64,000 nucleotides of DNA from Oreohelix idahoensis (lineage: Eukaryota; Mollusca; Gastropoda; Stylommatophora; Oreohelicidae). Position 1 is the stretch's first letter, and each line of letters begins with the position of its first letter. Below the pieces are notes generated by a model. That model did not search any database. It was not told where the DNA came from and saw only the letters and a program-made list of their open reading frames with translations. Of this stretch, positions 47,299 through 59,305 are shown one piece after another. The stretch is from NCBI GenBank assembly GCA_024509875.1, contig JAMPIV010004939.1, forward strand, positions 142,001 through 206,000. Direction: 5' to 3'. The position numbers were made by a program, and so were the translations under genes.

Positions 47299-47312
47299 CA
47301 TCTCCCCACTTG
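47299..47312 (-). promoter_or_regulatory. polypurine tract of element 2
   Basis: On the minus strand AAGTGGGGAGATG immediately precedes the 3' LTR. Element 3 has the similar AAAAGTGGGGACGAT in the same place. Confidence 0.75.
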
Positions 47313-47385
47313 AAAACATGCCTACGGCAAGTTCCAAAACCAGTGATACACATAGATAAAATCTCTCCTCCCGTCTGCCATTACT

Positions 47386-50300
47386 CTAATTTTGATCACA
47401 GGGGTGCCGACTGAGGAAATCTGCACCGACATTCAATTTGCCTGGGATATATTGGATACTAAACTGATAAGGTTGAAGTAATAAAGACCACCTCAGCAAT
47501 CTTGCGTTTTCATGCTTAGCCTGAGATAAGAATACGAGAGGCTGATGATCCGTCTCCACCACAAAAGTCCTACCATACAGATAGATTTGAAACTTCTTTA
47601 TTGCCCAGATTAACGCTAAACATTCTTTTTCGCTTGTGGAGTATCCTTGTTCCGCCTTATTCAATTTGCGGCTTGCATAAGCGACTGGTTTCAGTTCCCC
47701 ATCAGGTGAAGATGATCTTTGCAACAAAGCCCCTCCGAGTCCTACATTACTTGCATCGGTTCTTAAGACAAAGTCCTGTGTCAAATCAGGCAGTTTGAGA
47801 ATAGGCCTGCTAGTGAGTTTTTCCTTTAACTCTTGGAACGCTAGTTCACATTGTGCAGTCCAAATAATTTTATCTGGAAGTCCCTTGCGAGTCAGATCAG
47901 TCAGAGGAGCACAAATAGCGTTAAAATTTTTGATGTATTTCTGATAAAATCCGCATAACGACACGAATGATCGCACGTCCTTTTTTGTTTGTGGTCTAGG
48001 TGCTCTCTGCAGTTTTTCCAAGTTCTTAGGATCAGGGGTCATGTTACCCTGATATACAGTGTGTCCCAAGAATTCCAACTCTTTGCATCCAATACAACAT
48101 TTTGTTGGCCTAGCAGTTAAGTTTGCTTCCCGAAGTCTATTAAATAACATTTCTAGAGCTTCAATGTGTTCTTCAAATGTCTCTGTGGCGACGAGAATAT
48201 CATCCATGAAATTCGTGATACATGGGTTATTCAGGGGATCCAACAATTTGCGCATCATCCTTGAAAACACACTCGGAGCATTTTTCAGTCCGAATGGTAG
48301 CATATTGAATTCATAATGTCCATCCGAAGTGCTAAAAGCCAAATAAGGTCTCACTTCAGGCTTCACTGGGATCTGGTAATAGCCTTTACTAAGATCCACC
48401 TTTGAAAAGTATTTTGCCTTGTTCAGTCTGGCAAATAACTGTTTTGTGTCTGGTAATGGATCCACTTGTCCTTCTGTGACAGCATTCAGTTTCCTGTAAT
48501 CTATGCACAGTCTGTGTTCCCCCAGACGGTTTTCTCAACAAAACGACACTAGAACTAAAAGATGATTCACTGTGCGAAATAATCCCCTCCTTCAGCAAAT
48601 AATCTATTTCTTCCTTCAATGCCTTCTCCTTCGCGAACGGAATAGAATAGGCTCTCATACAGATTGGGTTTGAGTCTACCAGTTTCATGTCATACTGTAG
48701 CAAATTTGTATGGCCTGGTTTATCTGTTAATACATCTGTATGTTCCTCCAGAACCTGTTGAACTCTCTCCCTCTGGTTTTTAGTCAGGTGCTTACTGACT
48801 TTTACCTGTGCTGCTGTTTCACAAGGATGTAATGGGTATTCATGTGAGGTGAGTGGTTCCTTTTGCATCTGGGTTGCAATAGCCAAGGTCAATAAGGGGG
48901 TGCTTTCCTGGAGTGGTCTGTCCAGATACTTCTTTAATAAGTTTACATGATAAACTTTCTCCTTCCCCTTTTTGTCAATTTTATAGTTTGTTCTAGACAC
49001 CTTCTCTAGAACCGTATATGGACCTTGCCAACCAATTTGTAATTTATTCTGGCTACCGGGTAGTAGAAGAAGCACCTTCTCTCCCACAGCTAGTTCTCGG
49101 TCCTTTGCCTTCCTATTAAAATATGCTGCATGTTTCTTCCTGGCTTGTTTCAAATTATCATTTGCCAGTTTCCATCCAGCTTTCAAACGAGTGGTCAGTT
49201 CGTTCACATATTGATAAGATGAGGTAACAGGTTCTTCCGCCTTCTCATCCGTCCAGGTCCTTAATAAAGCTTCTAAAGGACCTTTTATTGGCCTCCCAAA
49301 TAGCAGAGTTGCGGGAGCCATCCCGGTTGAACTATGTGGTACCTCCCGATACGCAAACAATGCGGCGGGCAGGAATTGATCCCACAGATCCGGTTTTTCG
49401 TGTGCCAGCTTTCTCAGGATAGAAATGAGAGTCCCGTTGAACCTCTCTACCTGGCCGTTCCCTTGTGGATGGTACGGACTACAATGAAAGTGTCTGGCTT
49501 GAAATAGTTTTAAAACTTCTTCCGTTAGTTTCCCCTTGAACTGAGATCCATTATCCGTCAAGATTTGATGCGGGAATCCTAATCGGGTAAATATTGTAAG
49601 TAGTGCCTCTGCTACATGTTTTGAATCAATTGATGGCAGGGCTACCGCCTCTCCCCACATAGAACAAGTGTCCACCAGAGTAAGGATGTAACTGTTCCTC
49701 CTCTTGGTCCGAGTGAGAGGTCCCACAATATCCACTGCAACCCTCTCAAAAGGTGTTCCCACTATGGGCATTTCCCCTAGAGTTGCAGGAGCAGTCCAGT
49801 GCTTTGGAGCTACCCTTTGACATTCAGGGCAGGATTTGACATATCTTTTTATATCCTCCGTTATCCCTGGCCAGAAGTAATGACAAGCTATACGCTGTCC
49901 TGTGGCGCTGATCCCCATGTGACCACTGAAGGGAATCGCATGCCCGAGTTCCATCACTTTATCTCTATATGAGGTGGGAAGAACCAGCTGGTTGTGACCA
50001 TTTATTCCAGTTCCGGCCTTCCTGTATAATAGTTTGTTCTTCATGAAATATTCCCCCTTGCTCGGAGGTGTGTGGCATTTGGGCAATTTTTTAAAACATG
50101 GCTTGAGTGTCCTATCCTCAGCCTGCGCCTTTCTCATCTCCTCTGGATGAGCATTTATAGGTTCACCTTCTTCCTCCTTCTTCTGTGACCTGGTCTGCAC
50201 TGTCGCCATGATCACAGGTTTCTCGGGATTCCCCAAGAAGACGTATCTACACCCCAATATCAGAGGGTAGATTGGTTCATCTATCACTGCTGCTCTGATT

Positions 50301-51778
50301 TCTCCTTCCACATAGCGAGTTTTCACCGTTATCCTTGCGATGGGAAGTGTCATGAGTGGTATGTCCTTGGTCGCCCCTTGTATTTCCACTGTTTCTGTGG
50401 TATACTGACTTGGGTCCACTAGGCTAGACTTCACAACTGAATCATAATCCAAACCTGTATCATAAAGGCACCTTATGGTGGCCCCATTACAAATAACATC
50501 CTCACAAACTGGGGGGTGATAAGGTTCCTGTTGTCCATTAGGATTAACCTTTAATCTTTGCGTCCCCGACTTCATTGCAGCAATGTTTGAAGGTTTCCTT
50601 CTACAAAATTCGGTGTTATGGTTATCCTTCTTGCACCATTTACACCATCTTTTTCCTTGGTTCAACTGTTTTCTTTCATTGAACTTTTGGTCATTGAACT
50701 GTGAGTTTCTGTCGCGATAGTCATTTCTTGGCCGCTCAAAGTTTGTCCTACTTTTATTTCCCTGCTCTCTATTATCAAATTTATTAAATTGCTGTGGAGC
50801 TTTAAAATTATCTATGTGCTTCTTTTTAGCACCACTTACCTCTGCCTGGGCTGCCTGATACCTCTCAGCGACATTTAAAACCTCTCCCAACTTCTCTGCA
50901 CCTTGTTCCATGAGAAATTTTCTCATGTCTGGAGCCATGGACTCTCTCAATTGCTCAATCATGATCATTTCTTTAAGATCTTGGGTCTTCCCCAGAGCAG
51001 TCCATTTCTCCAAATAGGTTTCCAGTCTAGCAGAGAATTGGTGGTATGTCTCCCCAGGCAACAGTTTGGCATTTCTAAATTTCTTACGATAAAATTCACC
51101 ATTCTTCTCGTACCTTAATAACAAAGCCTGCTTTAACATGTCATAATTGTCTTGGTCTTCCCTGTTCATTTTAGCAAAGACTTCATAAGAAGTACCCCTC
51201 AGTCCTTGTGATAGCTTTAAACTCCACCTCTCTCTCTCTAACCCATATGTAGTAGCTAATAACTCAAAACGTCCTAGGTACCCCTCTATGTCATCGTCTT
51301 TTTCAACAAAATGGTCTAAATGAAACCCCATAGCTGAGTTTGAGGCTCCCAGACTGGGCGTAGCATCTGAGGCAAAAGGGCTGGCACCATTTTCAGGAGC
51401 CTGGCCTTGTAATTCCAGCTCCCTTAGTCGTAATTCATGCTCCCTTTGCAACCTTCTATCTTCTGCCTCCCTTTCGGCCTTTTTATCTTCTGCCTCCCTT
51501 TCGGCCTTTTTATCTTCTGCCTCCCTTTGCTGTCGTTTGTCTTCTGCCTCAATCTGCAGCCTCTTAATTTCTCTATCCGCCTCAATTTGTAACCTCTTCT
51601 CTTCAGCCAACCTTTCAGACTCTAATTTTCTTTCAGCCTCTTTTTCTAATCTCCTTTCTTCCCGTTCAATATATTTATCACATTCAGCCGTTACGTATTG
51701 AATTAAAATCTGACCATCCATTCCCATCTCCTTTGCGGTCAGCACAGCAGCTGATCTAAATTTTGCTAGCTCCGCCAT
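47386..51778 (-). pseudogene. gag-pol: gag-pol of element 2, single frameshift
   Basis: Start chosen at ATG 51778 (MAELAKFRSAAVL); an upstream in-frame Met at 51832 adds a hydrophobic lead unlike gag. Order (residues from 51832): Glu/Arg/Lys coiled coil about 50-140; gag domain about 165-340; one CCHC knuckle, CKWCKKDNHNTEFC, near 400; aspartic protease LYDTG near 459; integrase HHCC finger (GHMG...CPECQ) near 625-665, core with VDIVGP, TDNGSQ and QVERFN; GPY-type module (WQGPYTVLEKVSRTNYKI); then reverse transcriptase with LSKGYYQIPV, FGLKNAPSVF, FMDD near 48205 and RNase H (RTDASNVGLGG, TDHQPL). The break is one extra G in a five-G run near 48525. RT and RNase H follow integrase. Otherwise the frame is open, suggesting a recently active element. 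Confidence 0.93.
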
Positions 51779-52059
51779 ACTTTCTAAACAATATAATAAT
51801 ATACAAAATAAATCTCTAACCAGTAAATACACTAAGTACTTCTTATGACTATAGTCTAACTAATTCTAACTAACCAGTTAACTAATTAATTATTACTGGC
51901 TGTGAAGATTCACCAACTTCTAATTGCCCTTTTAATTTAAAGGGACACTTTTAATTTTAAGGGAATTTTACAATTTTGTTCCCCTAATTTTATTTCTCCC
52001 ACCAGGAGATCCTTATATTACTGTTTATGCTAAATATCCCTGGACAAGACCCCAATATA
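51779..52059 (-). other. leader of element 2 with candidate primer-binding site
   Basis: On the minus strand the 5' LTR is followed by TATAT and then TGGGGTCTTGTCCAGGG, a plausible tRNA primer-binding site. The gag ATG comes about 280 bp downstream. Confidence 0.6.
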
Positions 52060-54344
52060 TGTAGTGGATTTTGATGGTATTGTATGGTGGTGTTATCACC
52101 TAGTGTGATGCGTGAGGTCAGCTGTGAAGGCTCCTGAGATAATTGTAACTGTGAATATACAGAAGGCCCTTTCGTGCTACCACTTTATGACCTCACACAT
52201 ATCTTTTTTTACTAATGAATGTGGCTACGTTAAAATCTAGGGTACTGAATGCAATGTGTTGTATGGACATATACCCACACCCACAGATATTAATTAAGTC
52301 TAATACTATCAATAAAATTTATAACACAATGAACTAAATTCAGCTGGTTAAATTTAGAATAGAAAATCTTTTTTTAAATTTATTTGTTCTGAACCAAGGT
52401 TTTATTTTGGCCAGAACTTATGCAAAGATTTTGAAATTTATGAATGAATGGCATGAATAAATGGCATGTTAAATGAAAGATGTTTACATATGCAATCTTC
52501 AAGATTAATTATAGTATTACTGTTCGTAATGTTAATTTTTCTGGGAAAACTATGAATGGATGTGCTGTTGGGGTGGCTTCATCCCTCCCTGTTTATGCCT
52601 ACACAGCATTGTCCATTAATGATGGAAGGAAATGGGATGCTTCAGTAGTAAATTCTCTTGGGTGCTAGTTTTATGAAGTTGGTGTAAGTTCAGCAGGCCA
52701 GCTAGCCTACTTAACTTTGCCAGATTTGTTCTGGTGCTGGAATCTGATGGCCCCACCTCTCCGTGCTTGAGCAATACACAGATGTTCTGTCGAAATGTAC
52801 CCTGCACGGGTCCTCACTTCAATTATTAATCAGCATTTGACACCACCTTAGTGTCAAGATCGAACTCACAGCTCTGAAATAAAGTATTGGTTTTTGCTCA
52901 GAACCTTACCTAATAAGCCACTTCTACACATAACAAATTACAATAACACCACATAAACAGGGTCAGTTCTCTCTGACCAGACAGCACATCTTACCTAGTT
53001 GGTTTCGCATAGGGTAAGTTTCCCCAGTCTACAGATTCTGAAATAGGTGCATTATCTCACTGCCATAGAATAGGATAGGTGATATGATTCACTGTTCTCA
53101 ACATTTGATCACCCCTTCCTAAACCTTGCTGTAGTTTATATATTGTTTGTCCCTAGACCCTGAACTAGGGCGGGGGTCCAGAGCGAATCCTTACTTGTTT
53201 GTAAGGCTAGATTTCGATATGGCAGTATCAAATCACTCGAACATTAAACAATATTCAAAATATACAAAGAAATAATTTCAATCTTACCAGATTATGAATA
53301 AAGAACACAGAAATGCTAGCAAAACTCAGCTGAGCTGCTGGCTATAGTATGGCGTCCCTGAACTTATTTCAATTTATTTCATTTGGAAATCACCACACTT
53401 GAAATTTACTGTGTCTATCACTGGACAACTATTGAGGAATGGCAAAAAAGCTCGTCTGAGCGCGGATATGATTGTCTGTGGCCAATCAATGCCTTGGTTT
53501 TTTTTTTAAATTCAAATTTCCTACACTAAAGTCATTTCAGTCATGCTTCAGTCAAGTATGGATTTTTATCTGTTAGTCTGTCCGTCTCTACTTGCGTTTT
53601 TTACAAAAACGTACTTGATTTTTGAACCAACCTTTCTCTCCCCTCCAAAATTTTGTCGTTAAAAGTTATTTTTAGACACAGCTTCCACCAATATCCCTTC
53701 TCTTCCATGCTAAGTAGATTTGAACACCTGCGTCTCGAGGTCGCGATTTTTTTGTGCAAATAGCGACACTTTTGATTCAATGCAGTCTTTCGCTGTTGTG
53801 AACAACACTGTCTTTTGTCATTATTTTCATTATTATCTATCCGTCTGTAAAATTAAAAACATATTATTTCACTGCTCAGAATGGGCCATCCGGCCAGCTA
53901 ATTTTTATATTCCTAACATTAATATTAAGAAAAAGTTACTTTTTAAATTTTGTAATATTTCAAGCATCTGCGTTTAGCCGCTGAATTCAAATCAAAGGCT
54001 TGGTATCGCAAAAGCGTCCAATAAATGACTGTGGCGTATCATATCCAAGGTCCCTTCTGTCGAATTCCTTACTTTATGTCAACTTGGGGGGGGGGGGGGG
54101 GGGGGAAAACGTGACTTTTCCTCCTTGCCCCACCAATTTGCGTCCATTAACCTCGCTAGTTCAAGTACGCGTTCAGTCAGATTTTTGTCTTTTGATCCTC
54201 GTTCCGTTTTGCCTTCAAGTCTAACACCTGATGACCCGCGGCGCGGGCGATCATGTATTCCAGCAGCTTACGCATTGGTTTTTATCCTTACATTTTATCC
54301 TTTGGAGATATTTTTACGTTGTATCACTCGTTAATTTTATGACA
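52060..54344 (-). repeat. 5' LTR of element 2 (2,285 bp)
   Basis: The fuller LTR copy. The extra block near 52107-52690 includes an inverted pair ATGCGTGAGGTCA / TGACCTCACACAT about 80 bp apart. A 20-G tract lies at 54086-54105. Confidence 0.95.
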
Positions 54345-54430
54345 GACATTTAGAGCAATTTTAACATGTACAGTTAATTTATTTCACGGGCTCTCTGAAG
54401 AGACAAAGAACAAATATGAGAACTGCGTCC

Positions 54431-54590
54431 CCAGGCATGTCGTACAAGGCGGCTTATACGAGGTTTGTGCATGAGGCTTGCAACCTCATCATGTAAAACA
54501 AATAGCCACTGAAACCAAAGATGCAGGATCATATGACTGCTTGGTGCAGGCTTACTGCAAGGAGGTAGTTGTCTATTTTCTGTACTCTGT
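54431..54590 (+). repeat. dispersed repeat family X, copy 5
   Basis: Contains GGCATGTCGTACAAGGCG, GGCTTGCAACCTCATCATGT, CCACTGAAACCAAAGATGCA and GGCTTACTGCAAGGAGG. It ends near AATAAACCTCTTGGGACAA. The best-preserved 3' end of the family. Confidence 0.7.
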
Positions 54591-54608
54591 GTAAATAAAC
54601 CTCTTGGG

Positions 54609-54611
<3 letters not shown>

Positions 54612-54661
<50 letters not shown>
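54612..54661. repeat. (TC)n microsatellite
   Basis: About 25 TC units directly after family X copy 5. Confidence 0.97.
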
Positions 54662-54664
<3 letters not shown>

Positions 54665-54667
<3 letters not shown>

Positions 54668-54954
54668 ATGTGTCTATCTCTGGCGCAGTTATGCATTACA
54701 GGATATGACGAGTGACCTTGAGTGTTTTGTCCACTGATGACGTACTCTCTCCTTCCACAAGTATTGGCCTATTTCAGCTCGATTCATATCCTCTATATAT
54801 AGAATTGTCTTAGTGAAATGTCTGTATCCAGCAAGGAAGTAGTCCCGCCAGCGTTTCAGGAAAATACGGAAAGGAGCGCACTGCACAGTGAAACCTAAAC
54901 TGAGCACCAATTAAAAGAACACACATGCTTTTTTTTCCCATGGTGTATTGACCT
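54665..54954. other. unannotated stretch
   Basis: A 73-codon minus-strand open frame (54689-54910) matches no family I know. Nothing else is seen. Confidence 0.5.
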
Positions 54955-54964
54955 TAGTTCATGA

Positions 54965-55240
54965 TAAAGGTAAAGGATCCTGTTTCATGCCCATTGAGGC
55001 ATATTAGGAATATGGTGTTGGGCCCATTTTTTTAAACCATCGGCACACTAGGGGTGATGTTGTCAGCATCACGCCGGCCACCTTAACCTTCCCAGAGTTA
55101 CTCTGGTACCCAGTTCATGAGGCTGGGTCAACCCCGGAGCCGTTTGCAGTCTAAAAAAATCCCACCTCAACTGAGGATCGAACCATGAACCATCGAGCTA
55201 GTAAGCCAGTGCACTAACCACTGCGCTACCGCGGCATTCA
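54965..55240 (-). mobile_element. SINE-A, full length
   Basis: A 276-bp retroposon. On the minus strand: head GCCGCGGTAGCGCAGTGG, B box GGTTCGATCC, body with GGGTTGACCCAGCC and CACCCCTAGTGTGCCGATGG, 3' end ATCCTTTACC. A 10-bp duplication TAGTTCATGA flanks it (54955-54964 and 55241-55250). Reference copy for those at 2326 and 13111. Confidence 0.93.
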
Positions 55241-55492
55241 TAGTTCATGAAAAGTTTGACTACACAGATCCAGCGAAGTTAAAATGGAATGCAAAGAAAC
55301 AAAATGACCACAAGAGGATTAGTGCCGTCATCAGGACACGTAACAGAAAGTGTACAACGTAATTATTTCTTGTCATGTTTTGGCGGGTTATTTGCCCCTT
55401 TTCCAGCCATTTCTCGCGATATGCTTTCCGGTGGCCTACCACGTAAGGACTAGTCAGGCTTCATTCTTACGAATTGCCCACACCAATTTTAT

Positions 55493-56050
55493 TCACAAAG
55501 TCCAGATCCAATCCTATTTTTGACTTCTGTCCACGCCACGGTCACAAAGTCCAGATCCAATCCTATTTTTGACTTCTGTCCACGCCACGGTCACAAAGTC
55601 CAGATCCAATCCTATTTTTGACTTCTGTCCACGCCACGGTACCAAACTGTCCAGATCCAATCCTATTTTTGACTTCTGTCCACGCCACGGTCACAAAGTC
55701 CAGATCCAATCCTATTTTTGACTTCTGCCCACGCCACGGTCACAAAGTCCAGATCCAATCCTATTTTTGACTTCTGCCCACGCCACGGTCACAAAGTCCA
55801 GATCCAATCCTATTTTTGACTTCTGTCCACGCCACGGTCACAAAGTCCAGATCCAATCCTATTTTTGACTTCTGTCCACGCCACGGTCACAAAGTCCAGA
55901 TCCAATCCTATTTTTGACTTCTGTCCACGCCACGGTACCAAACTGTCCAGATCCAATCCTATTTTTGACTTCTGTCCACGCCACGGTCACAAAGTCCAGA
56001 TCAAATCCTATTTTTGACTTCTGTCCACGCCACGGTACCAAACTGTCCAG
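55493..56050. repeat. 49-bp minisatellite
   Basis: About 11 copies of a 49-bp unit containing CAGATCCAATCCTATTTTTG and CCACGCCACGGT. A 50-bp variant with ACCAAACTGT in place of CACAAAGT recurs at irregular places. The copies are almost identical. Confidence 0.96.
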
Positions 56051-56419
56051 TATCGTCTCCCTTTGCTGTCCTCTATCTCATTGTCCAGATGTTACAATAT
56101 ATTCCAGCTTTATTCCCATAACATTTCCAAAGAAAGTGGACTGCTTCGTTATAATGGGAATAATAACTTACAGGGCGTATTGTATCATTTCAAGACATTA
56201 TCATAACGCGTGTTAACTTTCTATGGTATTTTTAACATTCATCTGTAAAATCAGACTTGTGTGGCCTTCTATGACTTTCATGCTAGTTTAATAATTGTAC
56301 ATGACTCACTTCCGTATTTAGGATTGGCTGTAAATAACACTGGAAAGAAATTATCTTTCTTACTTCCATTGACAAAGAATTATTGTTTGAAACCACTACT
56401 AATAAATGCCTTCATATAT
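56051..56419. other. unannotated stretch
   Basis: No gene recognised between the two minisatellites. Confidence 0.5.
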
Positions 56420-56745
56420 GAAGCTTGTGTCAAAGTTTACTGTGCTCAGATGTTATAGCACTAGTTTCTTATAGGAAGCTTGTGTCAAAGTCCAATATGC
56501 TCAGATGTTATTGCACTAGTTTCTTGTAGGAAACTTATGCCAGTCCACTGTACTCAGATGTTATAGCACTAGTTTCTTGTAGGAAGCTTATGTCAAAGTC
56601 CACTGTGCTTAGATGTTATAGCACTAGTTTCTTGTAGGAAGCTTATGTTAAAGTCCACTGTGCTCAGATGTTATAGCACTAGTTTCTTGTAGGAAGCTTA
56701 TGTCAAAGTCCACTGTGCTCAGACGTTAAAGCACTAGTTTCTATA
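56420..56745. repeat. 55-bp minisatellite
   Basis: Six units with period 53-55, built on CTCAGATGTTATAGCACTAG, TTTCTTGTAGGAAGCTTATG and TCAAAGTCCACTGTG. The last unit joins family X copy 6. Confidence 0.93.
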
Positions 56746-56790
56746 GCAATTTATTTTACATGATGATGTGCACGCTCATGCACAACAGCA
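56745..56790 (-). repeat. dispersed repeat family X, copy 6 (short)
   Basis: The reverse complement has GCATGAGCGTGCACATCATC and ATGTAAAATAAATTGC, matching the core of the family. Confidence 0.5.
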
Positions 56791-56879
56791 TGTTAGTTGT
56801 TACTTGTCTCTTTTGACATGGCTGAGGTAGCAACAGTCGTATTTTTCCTGAGAATTACACGGGGCACTATGTCATCCTC

Positions 56880-59305
56880 TGTCGTAAATTTATTTTGAGA
56901 GAAAAGAGTCGTAGAAATAGTCGTCCGGTTTAGAGTGGAAAATGATGATGGAAAGCTCAGTGATAGAAAATGTAGAGATTTAATAGTTACTTCACAGCGT
57001 GCTGGAGGAGAGTAAAGACAGACTTATTTACGACAAATCGTGTCTCTCAATCTTCTCTTTCACTCTCCTGGTCAAACAATTATTTGCCAGTTTTCCAGAC
57101 TCGCATCTGCGCGCTCACCGATTTGGTGTTTTCAAACACACACACGACGTTGATACAAACTATAATAAACGAATAGGGGAAAAGTTGGGCTTTGGGTATA
57201 TCCAACACACAGAACTAAATGAGTTTATGTGATTTTATTCACTTTAAACATCAATTACTAAAAATATCAGATATTACATAAATTATCATAAGTACACAAA
57301 TGCAAATAACAAGTTTGGGAGGGGGTGAAGAAGATTGGTATCGACTAAGCCCTTCCCGCTCATTAGACAAAGACAAACCCAGTCCAGAGATAGATAATAT
57401 CAGGAACACGGGTACGTTAACCTAACAGTAAAGTTAATTACTCTGAAAGAGGTGTTACCAAGTTAGGTATAAGTGATAGAAAAGAAAACCTGTTCTTCCC
57501 AGCTGTTCTTCCCTTTACTAAGCAAATGGAAAGGAGGTGGTTTTAAACAGAGTTAACAAATTATCAACTATCCCACTTAAAGGAACAATGTAGGGTATAC
57601 AGAAAAGATATATGTTACCAGGTAAGCAAGTTAACAAAATGGTCACACAACAGAATTAATTTTCTGTCATTCATACACGCGCTAGCAAAGGCCTTCACTC
57701 ATCTTGCTCTCACTTACCGATTGTGAAAAAATCTTGCACTCCATAGAATAACACAACAGCAGTTACACCTCAACTAAATGTATGAGTGTTTGTTCAAGTT
57801 CTAGCCCCAGATTATCGGGTAGGCTGTCAGCACATAAAAGGATCCCGTAATCGCTGGAAAATGAATCTGTAGTTGTGTCTCTTTTCTTAATAACAGTTTC
57901 TATGGGAGGGCACGGTCTCTGATACCGGGGTGAGGATGGTGTGGTCTATTTGACTATGCCGCGGATAATAACATTCTTACGCGTGCTGGTACACTTTATC
58001 CGTGAGGTATGGTTTAAGTCCAGTGAGAAAACTAGTCACATCACTGTTCAGGAAATTATGAATTATCTCTCTGTGTCAGTAAACTAACAAAGCTCGGGCC
58101 AGTGTTCTTCTTCCCGTTACGACTTAAGTTGTTTGATGGTGCGTTAAATTTGTCTTTGGGTGTGCTTTCTTTGCTATAAGTTAGATAGCGGAATTCCAAA
58201 CATAGAATCGCCTCAAAGATTAAAAATTTACACAGTCTCAACCAGTTCTGCGTCAGGGGAACTCTACACACTGTTTATGCTTTGCTTTGCTTAGATTGAT
58301 TTCTTTATTGCTTTCTTAATGCTGGGATCGCACAGGTTACGATCACTCTGTATGAAAGAAAAAAAGACATGTAATATACCGAAAACAAATAACCTACTAA
58401 AGCGCGATGAATTTCCCGTTAAGCCTATAATACACTCGAGTATTTAATTATGTATTTAATAAACACTGCGCGAATTCTAGTGGTTAAAAACACACATCTA
58501 TAAAACTAGGACTTAACTGAATTTATTAATTATAAATTCCTTCGCGACTTTAAAAGTTAATTTAAGCATCTATTATCTTTTGAAATAATATAATAGATCG
58601 ATCATTATATTTAAAACTGGAACTCTTGAGATGGTTTAATTAAATAGATTTAAATTAACACAAAATCCCTTTAAATAGAATGACTAGACCACTGATCACT
58701 TTACACAATATATATTTTACCGCTTTGCACAGAAATAGAAATCACTGCAAATATATATATAAAATCCAGGGGAAAATCTATAACAAGATTTCAATAAAGC
58801 TAGTGCTTCTGTAAAGGTCTGGCCAGCGAGTGATAACGTGTCTAGTTCTACATGGTCTATTTAGCTAAAATGAAATGTAAGTTGAGTGGGACATGATAAA
58901 CTTGACAACTTATTTGATCTCACGAACTTTTGGGGATCTGACCGCCAAATCAAGAGAAAAAGCCGCCCGCTGGTCTTCGTATCCGCTCGCTGCTGCCCGT
59001 TTCGCTTTCCCCCCGTTCGCTCGGTTCCTCGATTGACACCGAGACGCGAAATTAGCGGCAAGCAACTGCGTCTCGTATCAGGGAAAACTACTGTCTTTGA
59101 TAGCGCCGATAGTCTCCCCTAAGATCCCTCGGTCTGTCTCTTGATCTCGTGCCGCCTACTAAATGAGTCCCGGTGGAATGCGTTCTGGCAAACGAAAAGT
59201 TACAACAAATGTTCAGGGGTTCTAATGTTATGAAAAGCTAAAGGTCCCTTTAAATCATCCATCATATCAGGGAAAATTCACTAGTCAAACTAGACGTACG
59301 TCACA
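56880..59305 (-). repeat. 3' LTR of element 3 (2,426 bp)
   Basis: Starts TGTCGTAAATTT and ends ACGTACGTCACA on the plus strand. Pairs with 61787-64000; a shorter solo copy lies at 5962-7681. Confidence 0.95.

Larger units (their letters stand above)
45569..54344 (-). mobile_element. LTR element 2, complete, Gmr1-like Ty3/gypsy
   Basis: An 8,776-bp element on the minus strand. Its LTRs start (minus) TGTCATAAAATT and end AATCCACTACA. The 5-bp target duplication GACAT is perfect (45564-45568 and 54345-54349). The coding region is one fused gag-pol frame broken once by a homopolymer slip. The LTRs are close to identical except for about 550 bp present only in the right (5') one. Confidence 0.95.
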
